From Paracidovorax valerianellae (lineage in GTDB: Bacteria > Pseudomonadota > Gammaproteobacteria > Burkholderiales > Burkholderiaceae_C), in the NCBI RefSeq assembly GCF_900102625.1, contig NZ_FMZC01000008.1:1-64000 (forward strand): 64,000 nucleotides of DNA, given 5' to 3'. Both the position numbers and the translations under genes were made by a program. Under the pieces are notes generated by a model. The model was not told the DNA's origin and made no database searches. It saw only the letters and a program-made list of their open reading frames with translations. Of the stretch, positions 19,559 to 29,990 are shown piece after piece. Every line of letters begins with the position of its first letter. Within the stretch, counting starts at the first letter, position 1.

Positions 19559-20680
19559 TCACGTCACTGGCTTGAGCACGATGGTTCGCTGCTTGGCCAT
19601 GCGCTCAGCAGCCCGGGTGCGGTCTTTCACATCGCCCGCCAACTGGCCGCACGCAGCGTCGATATCGTCGCCACGGGTTTTGCGCACGGTCGTAACGATA
19701 CCCGCATCAACCAGCAACTTGGCGAAAACCGCGACTTGCTGAGGGGACGATCGGTGCAGGCCGGATGCAGGAAAAGGATTGAAGGGAATCAAATTGAACT
19801 TGCAACGCACGCCCTGCCCGTTGCGTGGCCGCACCAGTTCGATCAGTTGCCGCGCATGCTCTGCCTGATCGTTCACGCCGTCCAGCATGCAGTACTCGAA
19901 GGTGATGAAATCACGCGGTGCATGGGCCAGATAACGTTGGCATGCATCCAGCAATTCCTGCAATGGGTATTTGCGATTCAAAGGGACCAGGTTGTCACGC
20001 AGCGGATCGTTCGGCGCGTGCAGCGAGACCGCCAGCGCGACAGGGCAATCCTGCGCCAGCCTGTCCATCATGGGCACGACGCCCGATGTGGATACCGTCA
20101 CGCGGCGGCGCGACAGGCCATAGCCATGGTCGTCCAGCATCGCGCGCAATGCAGGCACCAAGGCCGTGTAATTCTGCAAGGGCTCGCCCATGCCCATCAT
20201 GACCACGTTGGAGATCACGCGCTCTTCGCTGCCGAGTCTTCGGCGCAGTGCGTGCTCCGCAAACCATAACTGGGCAATGATTTCACCAGTGGTCAGGTTG
20301 CGGCTGAAGCCTTGGTGCCCCGTCGAACAGAAGCGGCACCCAACAGCGCACCCCGCTTGCGAGGAAACGCACAGGGTGCCCCGGTCGTCTTCTGGAATGA
20401 ACACGGTTTCAACGGCATTGCCGTCGCCCACGTCGAACAACCATTTTACGGTGCCGTCGGACGATACGTGCTCGCTGACGACTGGCAGGGCCTGCACATG
20501 GGCGCAGGACTTGAGTTTCTCGCGCAGCGACTTGGCCAGATCGCTCATCTGGTCGAAATCGTGCGCGCCTCGCTGGTGGATCCAGCGAAACAATTGGGTC
20601 GCCCGAAAACGCTTCTCCCCCAGCCGCTCACAAAAAGCGGCCAGACCGTCGAGGTCGAAATCAAGGAGGTTTGTGGTCAT
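19559..20680 (-). CDS. rlmN: Dual-specificity 23S rRNA/tRNA adenine-C2 methyltransferase RlmN
   Basis: 373 residues. Radical-SAM enzyme that methylates A2503 of 23S rRNA and A37 of some tRNAs. The SAM cluster motif is CAVGCRFC (CX3CX2C), the accessory motifs are [13 protein letters not shown] and [15 protein letters not shown], and the methyl-carrying C-terminal cysteine is in [16 protein letters not shown]. An N-terminal accessory domain ([20 protein letters not shown]) contacts RNA. It follows ndk by 87 bases with a perfect inverted repeat in between, and precedes pilW. Confidence 0.97.
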   Translation of the reverse strand: MTTNLLDFDLDGLAAFCERLGEKRFRATQLFRWIHQRGAHDFDQMSDLAKSLREKLKSCAHVQALPVVSEHVSSDGTVKWLFDVGDGNAVETVFIPEDDRGTLCVSSQAGCAVGCRFCSTGHQGFSRNLTTGEIIAQLWFAEHALRRRLGSEERVISNVVMMGMGEPLQNYTALVPALRAMLDDHGYGLSRRRVTVSTSGVVPMMDRLAQDCPVALAVSLHAPNDPLRDNLVPLNRKYPLQELLDACQRYLAHAPRDFITFEYCMLDGVNDQAEHARQLIELVRPRNGQGVRCKFNLIPFNPFPASGLHRSSPQQVAVFAKLLVDAGIVTTVRKTRGDDIDAACGQLAGDVKDRTRAAERMAKQRTIVLKPVT

Positions 20681-20708
20681 CGGAGCGAGGGCTGTTCACG
20701 TCGATCAC

Positions 20709-20728
20709 CGCCCCCTGCGCAGGGGGCG
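20709..20728. repeat. Perfect 20-bp palindrome between ndk and rlmN
   Basis: CGCCCCCTGC followed directly by its reverse complement GCAGGGGGCG. It lies in the 87-base gap downstream of ndk. It could fold into an 8-bp GC-rich hairpin in RNA and act as an attenuator or processing site between ndk and rlmN. There is no T-run after it in the direction of transcription, so I do not call it a simple rho-independent terminator. Confidence 0.7.
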
Positions 20729-20767
20729 CGGCCTGGGCAGCGCTCCGGCGCAAGGGTGGATCGCATA

Positions 20768-21193
20768 TCAGCGCGAGTAGATGTTGAGGCCGGGGAAGAA
20801 GAAAGCCACTTCAGCCTGGGCGGTTTCGGTAGCGTCGGAACCGTGCACTGCGTTGGCATCGATGCTGTCGGCGAAATCGGCGCGAATGGTGCCGGCTTCT
20901 GCCTTCTTGGGGTCGGTGGCGCCCATCAGTTCACGGTTCTTCAGGATGGCGTTCTCGCCTTCCAGGGCCTGGATCATCACAGGACCGGAGATCATGAAGT
21001 CCACCAGGTCCTTGAAGAAAGGACGCTCTTTGTGGACTGCGTAGAACTGCTCGGCTTCCAGGCGCGACAGATGGGCCATGCGGGCTGCGACCACTTTCAG
21101 GCCGGCAGCTTCGAAACGGGCGTAGATCTGGCCGATGACGTTTTTGGCGACTGCGTCGGGCTTAATGATGGAGAGAGTGCGTTCGATAGCCAT
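20768..21193 (-). CDS. ndk: Nucleoside diphosphate kinase
   Basis: 141 residues, standard length. Ndk moves the gamma phosphate between nucleoside triphosphates and diphosphates. The typical start [18 protein letters not shown] and the active-site histidine in [10 protein letters not shown] (about residue 117) are present, with the Kpn loop region RAMMGATDP-like in [35 protein letters not shown] leader gives a good Shine-Dalgarno. It heads the ndk-rlmN-pilW series. Confidence 0.98.
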   Translation of the reverse strand: MAIERTLSIIKPDAVAKNVIGQIYARFEAAGLKVVAARMAHLSRLEAEQFYAVHKERPFFKDLVDFMISGPVMIQALEGENAILKNRELMGATDPKKAEAGTIRADFADSIDANAVHGSDATETAQAEVAFFFPGLNIYSR

Positions 21194-21289
21194 GTTGATT
21201 TTCCTGGAGAGTGGTTGATCTGATTTTTTGCCCTGCGGACAAAGCCCTCGATTCTAACTGGGGCCATTTATCCTCAATGCACGAACGTT

Positions 21290-22747
21290 CTAGCGACCGC
21301 CGCGGCGGGGGGGGCCGTTGCGCTTTTGATCCTGGCGGTAACGCGACAGGCTGTCGGTTCCGATATAGCCCACCGATGTCTTCATCGGATCCGGCTGGCT
21401 GCTCGCTCCGCCGCCTCCACCCTGGCGATTGCCGGGTGCGCCATCCTTGCCACGTCCCGCGCTTTGGCCGTAGCCTGGTTTGCGCGCGGGCGGCGATGAT
21501 GCATCGCGTGGCCCGCCACCTGCATTGCGGCCGCGCGGCCCACCCCTGCGCAGACCGCTCTTGCGGTCGGCGGCGCTTCCCGCCGGCGCTTCGCGGGGCT
21601 CTCGTGGAGCCTTGTTGGCTCCCACCGCCTGCATGAGCGCACGAATGTCACTCTCGTCCAGCTCCAGCCACGCGCCACGCTTGAGCCCCCTGGGAAGCAT
21701 CATGGCTCCGTAACGGATGCGGATCAGGCGGCTCACGGCATGGCCCACAGCCTCGAGCATGCGGCGAACTTCGCGGTTCCGCCCTTCGGAGATGGTCACG
21801 CGATACCAGCAATTGGAGCCTTCGCCACCGCCGTCCTCGATGGAGCCGAAGGCGGCCATGCCGTCGTCGAGTTGCACACCATCCAGCAAGCGCTGCTTTT
21901 CCTCGTTGCTGAGTGCGCCGAGCACCCGCACGGCATATTCGCGCTCCAGGCCGAAGCGAGGATGCATCAGTTGATTCGCCAGTTCGCCCGAACTCGTAAA
22001 GAGCAGCAGGCCTTCGGTGTTCAGATCCAGCCGTCCTACGGATTGCCATTTGCCATGGACCAGCCGTGGCAGCTTGCGAAACACGGTGGGCCGGTTTTGC
22101 GGATCGTCATGCGTCACCACCTCCCCGGCTGGCTTGTGGTAGGCGATCACCCGTGCCGGAGGAGGATCGATCCGATAGCGAATGGGCCGGCCATTCACCT
22201 TCACCTGGTCGCCGAACTGCACCCGCTGTCCGATGTGCGCTGGCTCGTTGTTGACCGAAATGCGGCCTTCCAGAATCAATTGCTCCATCTCGAGGCGGGA
22301 TCCGAGACCTGCTTGCGCCAGCACCTTGTGCAGCTTGGGCGTTTCAACCTGAGGCAACAAGACGCGCCGGGCTGGAGCAGCATCAGCCACGGCCTCGTCT
22401 TCATCGAGTTGGCCGGACACCACGTCGGAAAATTGATATCCCGGGGTGGTCCGTCCGCCTGGAGTACGGGTTTCCGGCTTGCGCGAAGGCTGAGGGGCCG
22501 CTGGCACCGCAGGTTCTGCTTTGGCAGACTCGCCATCCAGGGCCGCTTCTTCGCTCTCATTGGCCTCGGATGACTGCGAGTCTGCAGAAACCTCTTCCGG
22601 CACAGGCTCGACAGCCGCAACAGCTTCGGACGCCTGGGGGGCCTTCTTGCGGGGCGGCTTGCGGACCGCGGGCTTCTTCGCGCCGGCCTCCTGATCGACA
22701 GGCGTTGCAGGCTGGTCGTCAGCGGGGTCGGAAATAGGATCGTTCAT
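21290..22747 (-). CDS. rluB: 23S rRNA pseudouridine synthase RluB
   Basis: 485 residues, much longer than the roughly 290-residue E. coli enzyme because of low-complexity tails. The N-terminus is Ala/Lys/Glu/Pro-rich (residues about 15-130). Next comes an S4 RNA-binding domain ([20 protein letters not shown]) and the RsuA/RluB/E/F catalytic domain with [20 protein letters not shown] and the catalytic Asp in [15 protein letters not shown]. The C-terminus is Gly/Arg/Ser-rich ([20 protein letters not shown]), likely RNA-binding. RluB modifies U2605 of 23S rRNA in E. coli. Its start overlaps the scpB stop by 4 bases, a common rluB-scpB linkage. Confidence 0.95.
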   Translation of the reverse strand: MNDPISDPADDQPATPVDQEAGAKKPAVRKPPRKKAPQASEAVAAVEPVPEEVSADSQSSEANESEEAALDGESAKAEPAVPAAPQPSRKPETRTPGGRTTPGYQFSDVVSGQLDEDEAVADAAPARRVLLPQVETPKLHKVLAQAGLGSRLEMEQLILEGRISVNNEPAHIGQRVQFGDQVKVNGRPIRYRIDPPPARVIAYHKPAGEVVTHDDPQNRPTVFRKLPRLVHGKWQSVGRLDLNTEGLLLFTSSGELANQLMHPRFGLEREYAVRVLGALSNEEKQRLLDGVQLDDGMAAFGSIEDGGGEGSNCWYRVTISEGRNREVRRMLEAVGHAVSRLIRIRYGAMMLPRGLKRGAWLELDESDIRALMQAVGANKAPREPREAPAGSAADRKSGLRRGGPRGRNAGGGPRDASSPPARKPGYGQSAGRGKDGAPGNRQGGGGGASSQPDPMKTSVGYIGTDSLSRYRQDQKRNGPPRRGGR

Positions 22748-23511
22748 GGGAGGCTCTCTGGTGTGCCGTTAGCGGCGTCTTGTGGTTTCTCGTGCGGGGA
22801 TGCCGGCACGTCTTCCCTTGTCGGGGGCTGGGGCGCCGCAATGTCTGGCGGCAATGCTGTCGCAGGATCGGAGTCGGCATCTTCCGGCGAAGGCGGAGCA
22901 TCCACTGCCGACCCCCTCCCTTCGTCCTCACCGGCCGCGGCCTCGTCGGGCAGCAACGACCCTGCGGACCCTAGCGCTTCGAAAACGCTGGCCTGAGCGG
23001 CCGGATTTTCCATCACGGGCAACTGGTCCAGCGATTGCAGGCCCAGATCGTCCAGGAACTGCCGGGTGGTCGCGAACAGCGCAGGCCGGCCCACGGTTTC
23101 GCGGTGTCCGATGACTTCCACCCAGCCACGGTCTTCCAGTTGCTTGATGATCAAACTATTCACGGTCACGCCGCGAATGTCTTCGATGTCGCCCCGCGTC
23201 ACCGGCTGGCGATACGCGATGATGGCCAGCGTTTCCATGGTGGCTCGGGTGTACCGCGGAGGCTTCTCGGGGTGGAGCCGATCGAGGTATTCGCGCATTT
23301 CGGGGCGGCTCTGAAACCGCCAGCCCGTCGCGACCTGGACCAGTTCCACGCCGCGCAATGCCCAATCCTGCTGGAGCTCCAGCAGGATGGTTTTCAGGGT
23401 ATCGGTTCCCAGAGCGTCGTTGAACAGCGTGCGCAACTCGCGCAGGGTTGCCGGTTGCGGAGCGCAGATCAGCGCGGTTTCAAGGACCCGTTTGGCGTCC
23501 ACCGTATTCAT
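22744..23511 (-). CDS. scpB: Segregation and condensation protein B
   Basis: 255 residues. ScpB is a winged-helix protein that with ScpA and SMC forms condensin and aids chromosome partition. Tandem winged-helix regions are seen: [40 protein letters not shown] and [20 protein letters not shown], then [20 protein letters not shown]. The C-terminal 80 residues are Pro/Glu/Asp-rich and probably disordered. ScpA is not in the window. The stop overlaps the rluB start. The 149-base gap to rluD (23512-23660) has no gene. Confidence 0.95.
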   Translation of the reverse strand: MNTVDAKRVLETALICAPQPATLRELRTLFNDALGTDTLKTILLELQQDWALRGVELVQVATGWRFQSRPEMREYLDRLHPEKPPRYTRATMETLAIIAYRQPVTRGDIEDIRGVTVNSLIIKQLEDRGWVEVIGHRETVGRPALFATTRQFLDDLGLQSLDQLPVMENPAAQASVFEALGSAGSLLPDEAAAGEDEGRGSAVDAPPSPEDADSDPATALPPDIAAPQPPTREDVPASPHEKPQDAANGTPESLP

Positions 23512-23660
23512 GGTTCAGCAATTGCGGGGAAAGGGCGCCGCGTGCAGCAACGGGCGCCGGGCCTGTAAAAGGGATCGTTCAGCGGGACGGCACGCAAAGA
23601 CCTTGGTGTCGCTCCCAGCCCTGCAGTGTGCACATGCGGGCGAGTCGGCTGGTACAGCCG

Positions 23661-24680
23661 CTAGGCGGGATTGTAGCGCAGGCCCCAAAAATTCAGCGCG
23701 TTTTGCATGTCCTCCGGCAGGGGCGCATGGAACTGCAGGGGCTCCCCCGTTACCGGGTGAGTGAAGGCCAGCCGGTAGGCATGCAGCGCCTGCCGGGTCA
23801 GGCCCGCTGCCGCCTCGCCGCCGTACACCGCATCCGCCACGAGAGGATGGCGCAGCGAGGCCATGTGCACCCGTATCTGGTGAGTGCGCCCCGTGTGCAG
23901 CGTGCAGCGCACGAAGCAAGCTGCTTCGGCACTGTCGATCAAGGCGATGTCGGTGCGAGACGGCTTGCCGGATTGAGTGGCCAGATCCACGACGGCCATG
24001 CGCAGGCGGTTGCGGGGGTCGCGGCCGATGCCGCCCTCGACCACGCGCTGCTCCGGACCGCTCCAGGGGCGGTGGCCAATGGCCAGGTATTGCCGGCTGA
24101 CCTCGCGGGCAGCGATCATTCGCACCAGCGCATCCATCACGCCCCGCTCGCGCGCCACGACCATCAGGCCGCTGGTGTCCTTGTCGAGCCGATGGACGAT
24201 GCCGGCCCGCGGCACCAGCAGCGCTTTCGGGTCGCGAGCCAGCAGGCCGTTGAGCAGCGTGCCGCTCCAGTTACCGGGCGCCGGATGCACGACAAGCCCA
24301 GCGGGCTTGTGAATGACCAGCAAATGCGCGTCCTCGAACACCACATCGATGGGCATCGGCTCGGGGCGGAACGCCTGGCTCTGCTGGGTCGGCTGCATTT
24401 CCACGGCGACCACATCGCCCGCCTTGACGCGGGAGGCAGGCTTGCCGGCGGGCTGGCCGTTGAGCGAGACGCTGCCCTGCGCCAGCAATTGCTGAAGGTA
24501 GCTGCGCGAGAACTCCGGCACCTGATCGGCCAGGGCACGGTCCAGGCGCACGCCGTGCTGCGCTTCGCCGATGGAGAACTGGCGGATCTCCGCTGCAGCG
24601 TCGGCCGCGCCTTCTTCCAGTTCGTCGGTACCGGCGTCACCCTCCAGGGATGCGCCGGTGCCAGTGGGCTGCGTGATCAA
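23661..24680 (-). CDS. rluD: 23S rRNA pseudouridine synthase RluD
   Basis: 339 residues. S4 domain at the N-terminus (VRLDRALADQVPEFSRSYLQ, then LLAQGSVSLNGQPAGKPASR) followed by the RluA-type catalytic domain: LLVIHKPAGLVVHPAPGNWS, the catalytic Asp in GIVHRLDKDTSGLMVVA, and LHTGRTHQIRVHMA. RluD makes pseudouridines 1911, 1915 and 1917 in helix 69 of 23S rRNA. An acidic stretch at the start (DAGTDELEEGAADAAAEI) is variable in the family. The start overlaps the stop of nlpD by 4 bases. Confidence 0.95.
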   Translation of the reverse strand: MITQPTGTGASLEGDAGTDELEEGAADAAAEIRQFSIGEAQHGVRLDRALADQVPEFSRSYLQQLLAQGSVSLNGQPAGKPASRVKAGDVVAVEMQPTQQSQAFRPEPMPIDVVFEDAHLLVIHKPAGLVVHPAPGNWSGTLLNGLLARDPKALLVPRAGIVHRLDKDTSGLMVVARERGVMDALVRMIAAREVSRQYLAIGHRPWSGPEQRVVEGGIGRDPRNRLRMAVVDLATQSGKPSRTDIALIDSAEAACFVRCTLHTGRTHQIRVHMASLRHPLVADAVYGGEAAAGLTRQALHAYRLAFTHPVTGEPLQFHAPLPEDMQNALNFWGLRYNPA

Positions 24681-25567
24681 CGCGCAGGCAGGTAGCGGGA
24701 CGGATCGACCGGCTTGCCCTGGCGGCGGATTTCGAAGTGCAGCTTGACCCGGTCGGTGTCGGAGCTGCCCATTTCGGCGATCTTCTGGCCGCGGCGCACC
24801 GTCTGGTCTTCCTTCACCAGCAGGGTCTGGTTGTGGGCATAGGCCGTCAGGTAGGTGTTGTTGTGCTTGAGGATGACGAGGTTGCCGTAGCCGCGCAGGC
24901 CTGCGCCGGCATAGACCACGCGGCCATCCGCAGATGCGAGCACCGGGTCGCCAGCCTTGCCGCCGATGTCGTAACCCTTGTTGCGCGCTTCATCGAAGCC
25001 TGCCACCAGCGAACCCGACGAAGGCCAGATGAAGGCCATGTCGTCCTCGCCGCCGCCCGTGGCGGGAGCAGGACTGGGAGTTGGCGCCGGCGCAGCGGCG
25101 ACGGCCGGTGCAGAGGCTCCGGGCTTGGCACCGCTGGCAGGGGTGGCCGGCGCAATGGCCGACGACGTGACCGGGCGCGTGACCACGCCGGTGTCGCTGG
25201 CGACCGACGGTGCAGGCGTCGCCGATGGCGCGACCACCCGCAGCACCTGGCCGACCTCGATGAGGTTGGCATTGTCCAGGCTGTTCCAGCGGGCGATGTC
25301 TTTCCAGCTTTGGCCGCTTTCGAGGCCGATGCGAATCAGGGTATCCCCAGGCTTGACCGTGTAGTAGCCGGGCTTGCCGGCGTTTTCAGCACCGGGCAAA
25401 GGCTTGGCCGCAGGAGCGACCACCATGCCGGGCTGGGAGGCGGATGTGGAAGCCGACGTACCGCGATCTTCCACCGGTGCCCTGTTGACGCGGGTGCCGC
25501 AACCGGCAAGCACCAAAGCCGCCAGCGCCATCGAACCCCAACCAACAAGACCACGCGTAACCAACAT
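24677..25567 (-). CDS. nlpD: Murein hydrolase activator NlpD (LysM plus degenerate M23)
   Basis: 296 residues from the ATG at 25567, chosen for the signal peptide and an AAGG site upstream. The signal ends in the lipobox VLAGC. A LysM domain follows (YYTVKPGDTLIRIGLESGQS), then an Ala/Pro-rich linker and an M23 domain. The zinc motif is altered: the HxGxD motif reads NKGYD, and the HxH motif reads KLHFE, so two histidine ligands are replaced. This matches NlpD/EnvC-type activators, which do not cut murein but switch on amidases such as AmiC at the septum. It lies between pcm and rluD; the usual downstream partner rpoS is not here. Confidence 0.94.
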   Translation of the reverse strand: MLVTRGLVGWGSMALAALVLAGCGTRVNRAPVEDRGTSASTSASQPGMVVAPAAKPLPGAENAGKPGYYTVKPGDTLIRIGLESGQSWKDIARWNSLDNANLIEVGQVLRVVAPSATPAPSVASDTGVVTRPVTSSAIAPATPASGAKPGASAPAVAAAPAPTPSPAPATGGGEDDMAFIWPSSGSLVAGFDEARNKGYDIGGKAGDPVLASADGRVVYAGAGLRGYGNLVILKHNNTYLTAYAHNQTLLVKEDQTVRRGQKIAEMGSSDTDRVKLHFEIRRQGKPVDPSRYLPAR

Positions 25568-25578
25568 AAGCAATCCCT

Positions 25579-26346
25579 TCAGGCAATCCCCGATTTTAGG
25601 GGGACAAAATGAACGGCCTCCAAAACGTTCTGTTTCAACCCGTGCATCGTTTTGTCGATGACGAGCAACACCTGGTGGCCGCCGGCACCCACCATGGGCG
25701 CCACGAGGCGGCCACCCACGGCGAGCTGCTCGATCCAAGCCTGGGGAAGGGTCTCGCCGCCTGCCGCGGCGATGATGGCCGCATAAGGCGCGCCTTTCGC
25801 ATAGCCCACCGTGCCGTCGCCGAAGATAAGATGCACGTTCGCGAGGCGCCAGGGGCGCAGGTTGTCGCGCGCCTTTTCGTGCAACGCGCGCAAGCGTTCG
25901 ATGGTGTACACCTCCCGGGCGACGCGGCCCAGCACGGCAGCCTGGTAGCCGCAGCCGGTGCCGATCTCAAGCACCCGCCCCAGCCCACCCGCCCGCGCGC
26001 CTTCCGCGCCCAGCAGCAGTTCGGTCATGCGCGCCACGATGCTGGGTTTGGAAATGGTCTGCCCGAGACCGATCGGCAGGCTGGTGTCTTCATAGGCCTG
26101 GTTGACCAGCGCGGTGTCCACGAACCGGTGGCGCTCCACCGATCCCATGGCCTGCAGCACCACCGGGGACGCAATGCCGGACGTCGCCAGGCGCTGCACC
26201 ATGCGCGCCCGCACGGCCGCCGAGTCCAGCCCCACGCCCTGCGGCATGGGGGCGTCGCGGCGCGGCGCGGGCTGCGACGCTGGCCGGGGCGCAGCCCCTG
26301 GAGGGCGATCGATGCGGGCCGGAAAGCCGGGGCGGCGCTGGGTCAT
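25579..26346 (-). CDS. pcm: Protein-L-isoaspartate O-methyltransferase
   Basis: 255 residues. Pcm repairs isoaspartate in ageing proteins using SAM. The core shows [40 protein letters not shown] (substrate loop), the SAM-binding motif [15 protein letters not shown], and [20 protein letters not shown]. The N-terminal 35 residues are Pro/Arg-rich and lack family similarity, so an internal start cannot be excluded. It overlaps the surE stop by 4 bases; surE-pcm-nlpD is the classical stationary-phase order. Confidence 0.95.
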   Translation of the reverse strand: MTQRRPGFPARIDRPPGAAPRPASQPAPRRDAPMPQGVGLDSAAVRARMVQRLATSGIASPVVLQAMGSVERHRFVDTALVNQAYEDTSLPIGLGQTISKPSIVARMTELLLGAEGARAGGLGRVLEIGTGCGYQAAVLGRVAREVYTIERLRALHEKARDNLRPWRLANVHLIFGDGTVGYAKGAPYAAIIAAAGGETLPQAWIEQLAVGGRLVAPMVGAGGHQVLLVIDKTMHGLKQNVLEAVHFVPLKSGIA

Positions 26347-27146
26347 CGGGCTTCGGCCGCCTCGGGTGCGGAGGGCTCGGGCGGCTCGGCGGGCACCAGG
26401 CGCGCAGCGGTCTGCGCCCAGTAACCGAGGCTTTCATGGTCGGTCAGATCCACCTTCAATGGCGTGACGGCGACGTGCCCCTGCGCCGTGGCATGGAAAT
26501 CGGTGCCCTCGGCATCGTCCTTGGCCGCGCCAGCGCCGCCGATCCAGTACATGACTTCGCCGCGCGGGCTCTGCTGCTCGATGACGCGCTCGGCGGCATG
26601 CCGGCGTCCGAGCCGGCACAGCCGCAGGGGCCGCAGTGCATCGAACGGCAGGTTGGGAATGTTCACGTTGAGAAGCCAAGGCGCCTCGCCCACCAGGTTT
26701 TGCGCCTGCATCTGCTCGACGATCTCGCGGGCCTTTCGGGCGGCGGATTCGATCTCGCCCCAGCCCTTGTCCACCTGCGAAAACGCGATGGCCGGGATGC
26801 CGAACAGGTAGCCCTCCATGGCCGCGCCCACGGTGCCGGAATAGATGGTGTCGTCGCCCATGTTGGCGCCGTTGTTGATGCCCGACACCACCAGGTCGGG
26901 CCGGTAGCCCAGCAGGCCGGTGAGCGCGATGTGCACACAGTCGGCCGGCGTGCCGTTCACGTACCGAAAGCCGTTGGCGGCCTGGTGGACGTACAGCGGC
27001 GAATGCAGCGTGAGCGCATTGGACTTGGCGCTGTTGTTGTGCTCAGGGGCCACCACCTCGACGTCCGCGATGGTCTTGAGCGCATCGTGCAAGGCCACGA
27101 TGCCGGGCGCCTGGTAACCGTCGTCGTTGGATATGAGGATCTTCAT
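26343..27146 (-). CDS. surE: 5'/3'-nucleotidase SurE
   Basis: 267 residues. SurE is a metal-dependent nucleotidase/exopolyphosphatase of the cytoplasm. The metal site is clear: [15 protein letters not shown] with the Asp pair, the Ser/Asn segment [15 protein letters not shown], and [20 protein letters not shown]. The C-terminal extension is Pro/Glu/Ala-rich. It is the first gene of the leftward surE-pcm-nlpD-rluD run. The 163 bases between it and the divergent oxidoreductase gene (27147-27309) must hold both promoters, but I see no convincing consensus. Confidence 0.97.
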   Translation of the reverse strand: MKILISNDDGYQAPGIVALHDALKTIADVEVVAPEHNNSAKSNALTLHSPLYVHQAANGFRYVNGTPADCVHIALTGLLGYRPDLVVSGINNGANMGDDTIYSGTVGAAMEGYLFGIPAIAFSQVDKGWGEIESAARKAREIVEQMQAQNLVGEAPWLLNVNIPNLPFDALRPLRLCRLGRRHAAERVIEQQSPRGEVMYWIGGAGAAKDDAEGTDFHATAQGHVAVTPLKVDLTDHESLGYWAQTAARLVPAEPPEPSAPEAAEAR

Positions 27147-27309
27147 GGGTGGCAGGAAGCAAGGTGCGCGCGATTGTAGGCCGCGTCCGACATGCCCCGG
27201 GCGCTCCGTTCACCACCCGCGCGCGGCGCTGCGGGCCGCCGTCGCTCCTGGGACTCGCAGCGCCATCGCTCGCGCCTATCATGCGGCCACACCGACAGGA
27301 GACTTCCCC

Positions 27310-28284
27310 ATGCACGCTTGGCTTTGCACCAACCCGACGGGCGTCGACGCCCTGGCCTGGACCGAACTGCCCACTCCCGCGCCGAAGGCCGGCGAGGTGC
27401 TGATCGCGATCAAGGCCGCCAGCCTGAACTTTCCCGATCTGCTCATCGTGCAGAACAAATACCAGATGAAGCCTCCCCTGCCCTTCGTGCCGGGCTCGGA
27501 ATACGCCGGCGTGGTGGAAGCTGTGGGCGAAGGCGTGACGCATCTGCGCCCCGGGCAGAGCGTGGCCTGCCTGACCGGCACCGGCGGCTTCGGCACGCAT
27601 GCCATCGCGCCCGCAGCGCTTTGCATGCCGCTGCCCGAAGGCTTCTCGCACGTCGATGCGGCCGCGTTCATCATGATCTACGCCACCTCGCACCACGCAC
27701 TCGTGGACCGTGCGCAACTCAAGGCCGGCGAGACGGTGCTGGTGCTCGGGGCGGCCGGCGGCGTGGGCACGGCCGCCATCCAGATCGCCAAGAAGATGGG
27801 CGCCCGCGTGATCGCTGCGGCCTCCACCGAAGAGAAATGCAAGCTGTGCCTCTCGGTGGGCGCCGATGCCGTCATCAACTACACCGAAGAAAACCTGCGC
27901 GAGGCGATCAAATCGTTGACCGACGGCAAAGGGCCGGACGTCATCTATGACCCGGTGGGTGGCGATTTCACCGAGCCGGCCTTCCGCTCGATCGCCTGGC
28001 GCGGCCGCTATCTGGTGGTGGGCTTCGCTTCGGGGCCCATTCCCGCACTGCCCCTGAACCTCGCGCTGCTCAAGGGCGCCTCGATCGTGGGCGTGTTCTG
28101 GGGCGAGTTCTCCAAGCGCGAGCGGCAGGCCAACGCCGCCATGATGGCGGAGCTGGCCGCCTGGTACGCCGAGGGCGCGATCAAGCCGGTGATCGACCGC
28201 ACCATGCCGATGGCGCAGCTGCCCGCCGCCTATGCGCACATGGGATCGCGCGGCGTGATGGGCAAGCTCGTGATGGTGAACTGA
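27310..28284 (+). CDS. NADPH:quinone oxidoreductase (zinc-less MDR family)
   Basis: 324 residues from the ATG at 27310, preceded by AGGAG. MDR-type fold: GroES-like N-terminal domain (PFVPGSEYAGVVEAVGEGVT) and a Rossmann domain with VLVLGAAGGVGTAAIQIAKK, which binds NADP(H). There are no conserved zinc-binding cysteines, so it belongs to the quinone oxidoreductase (Qor-like) subgroup that reduces quinones or enones. The motif YDPVGGDFTEPAFRSIAWRG is typical. It stands alone and divergent from surE. The true substrate is unknown. Confidence 0.92.
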   Translation: MHAWLCTNPTGVDALAWTELPTPAPKAGEVLIAIKAASLNFPDLLIVQNKYQMKPPLPFVPGSEYAGVVEAVGEGVTHLRPGQSVACLTGTGGFGTHAIAPAALCMPLPEGFSHVDAAAFIMIYATSHHALVDRAQLKAGETVLVLGAAGGVGTAAIQIAKKMGARVIAAASTEEKCKLCLSVGADAVINYTEENLREAIKSLTDGKGPDVIYDPVGGDFTEPAFRSIAWRGRYLVVGFASGPIPALPLNLALLKGASIVGVFWGEFSKRERQANAAMMAELAAWYAEGAIKPVIDRTMPMAQLPAAYAHMGSRGVMGKLVMVN

Positions 28285-28417
28285 CCGGCCGGCCCGTGTG
28301 CGCGGGCCTTGCACGGGCCGGGCGCGACTCGTGGCTGGTAAGGGTGCCGGCCAGCGCCTGTTCAAGCGGTGCGCCGTCTGTCACACTCGCGCATCTTTGC
28401 CCTTCCGTGCACGCCAG

Positions 28418-29953
28418 ATGGCCGAACGCCCCCCTTCCGAACTCGCGCGAGAAACCCTCAAGCAACTGGCTGCGCGCCGTTTGCCGCCAACGCCTGACAA
28501 CTACCAGGCGCTCTACGACGAAATCGCTGGCAACCCCAGCGCCGCTCCTTTTCCGCAGGGGCCGCTGCGCCACATCCTGCGCGTGCTGCCCGGCCAGACG
28601 CCGGGGCAGAAGCGGTTGCTGGGCCAACTGGAATCGGCCATCGAAAACAGCGACTGGACCCAGCTGCAAAGCGTGTTCGTGGGCTATGCGAACCTGGGGC
28701 TGGCCAGCATCGCGGCCACGCCGTTGGCCGCAGCCTCTGCCGAACCCGTGACCGCCACGCACCTGCCCGAGGAACTGACCGAGCAGCTGGCCCGCCTCAT
28801 CGACAACACCCTGCCCGCCCTGGGCGAAGACGATGCGCGGGTGCTCGAACTGGCGGCGCAGCTCACCAATTTCCTGCGCCAGCCTTCGCCGCCGATCTCC
28901 ACCTTCGGGCTGATGCTGAACAACTTCAGCTACCGGGTGTCGTTCGCCACCGAAGACCAGGCCGCCATCCGCTCCAGCCTGCTCGAACTGCTGCACATGC
29001 TGTTCGAGAACATCGCCGTGCTCAGCCAGGACGACCGCTGGCTGCAAGGCCAGGTCGAGGCGCTGATGGCCGCATCCACGCCGCCGCTCACGCTGCGCCG
29101 ACTCGATGAAGTGCAGCGGCGCCTGAAGGACGTGATCTTCAAGCAGACCGAGGCCAAGGAACGCACCGTGCAGGCGCAGGAGCAGATGAAGGAGCTGCTG
29201 GCCACCTTCATCGAGCGGCTGGTGCAGATCACCGCCTCCAGCAGCACCTACCACGACAAGATGGAGCACTGCGCCGAGCGTATCGGCCAGGCCACCAGCC
29301 TGCAGGAAATCACGCCGCTGCTCGAAGAAGTGATGAGCGCCACGCGCGCCATGGCGCTGGACAGCCGGGTCGCCCGCGACGAGTTGCAGGACCTGCGCGA
29401 GCGCTCCGACGCGCGCCACGCCGAAATCGCCAAGCTGCAGGAAGAACTGGACCGCGCCAGTGCCCAGGCCCGCCACGACCCGCTGACCGGATCGCTCAAC
29501 CGCAAGGGGCTGGACGAGGTGATGGAGCGTGAAATCGCCCGCGCCGTGCGCAACGGCTCGCCCCTGTGCGTGGCACTCCTGGACGTGGACAACTTCAAGC
29601 TCATCAACGACCGCCTGGGCCACACGGCCGGCGACGAGGCCCTGGTGCACCTGGCCGGCGTCACGCGCGAGGTGATGCGGCCGCAGGACATGCTGGCGCG
29701 CTACGGCGGCGAAGAGTTCGTGCTGGTGCTGCCCGACACCGCACTGCACCAGGGCGTGGAAGCCATGACGCGGCTGCAGCGCGAACTGACCACGCGCTAC
29801 TTCCTCAAGGACCGCGAAAAGGTGCTCATCACCTTCAGCGCCGGCGTGGCCCAACTGGCCGAGCAGGAAAGCAGCACCGAGGCGATCCGCCGCGCCGACC
29901 AGGGCATGTACCTGGCCAAGCGCGCGGGCAAGAACCGGGTCATGGCCTCCTGA
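28418..29953 (+). CDS. Diguanylate cyclase (GGDEF protein) with a helical N-terminal region
   Basis: 511 residues from the ATG at 28418. The first 340 residues are mostly helical, without membrane segments or a recognised sensor domain (LARETLKQLAARRLPPTPDN at the start). A coiled coil (DLRERSDARHAEIAKLQEEL) leads into the GGDEF domain with RHDPLTGSLNRKGLDEVM and the active site RYGGEEF (GGEEF at about 430-434). An RPQD tetrapeptide lies five residues before it, the normal position of the product-inhibition I-site. It should make cyclic di-GMP and be feedback-inhibited. A hairpin follows the stop. An EAL phosphodiesterase is encoded 6 kb further on. Confidence 0.93.
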   Translation: MAERPPSELARETLKQLAARRLPPTPDNYQALYDEIAGNPSAAPFPQGPLRHILRVLPGQTPGQKRLLGQLESAIENSDWTQLQSVFVGYANLGLASIAATPLAAASAEPVTATHLPEELTEQLARLIDNTLPALGEDDARVLELAAQLTNFLRQPSPPISTFGLMLNNFSYRVSFATEDQAAIRSSLLELLHMLFENIAVLSQDDRWLQGQVEALMAASTPPLTLRRLDEVQRRLKDVIFKQTEAKERTVQAQEQMKELLATFIERLVQITASSSTYHDKMEHCAERIGQATSLQEITPLLEEVMSATRAMALDSRVARDELQDLRERSDARHAEIAKLQEELDRASAQARHDPLTGSLNRKGLDEVMEREIARAVRNGSPLCVALLDVDNFKLINDRLGHTAGDEALVHLAGVTREVMRPQDMLARYGGEEFVLVLPDTALHQGVEAMTRLQRELTTRYFLKDREKVLITFSAGVAQLAEQESSTEAIRRADQGMYLAKRAGKNRVMAS

Positions 29954-29961
29954 ACCGGGGC

Positions 29962-29990
29962 GGCCGCGGGCCGCAACGCGGCCTTCGCTT
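29962..29990 (+). terminator. Hairpin after the diguanylate cyclase gene
   Basis: GGCCGCG (29962-29968) pairs exactly with CGCGGCC (29977-29983) over an 8-base loop, followed by a C/T-rich stretch (TTCGCTTT) rather than a clean T-run. It starts 8 bases after the stop codon, so it is a probable but imperfect rho-independent terminator. Confidence 0.6.
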
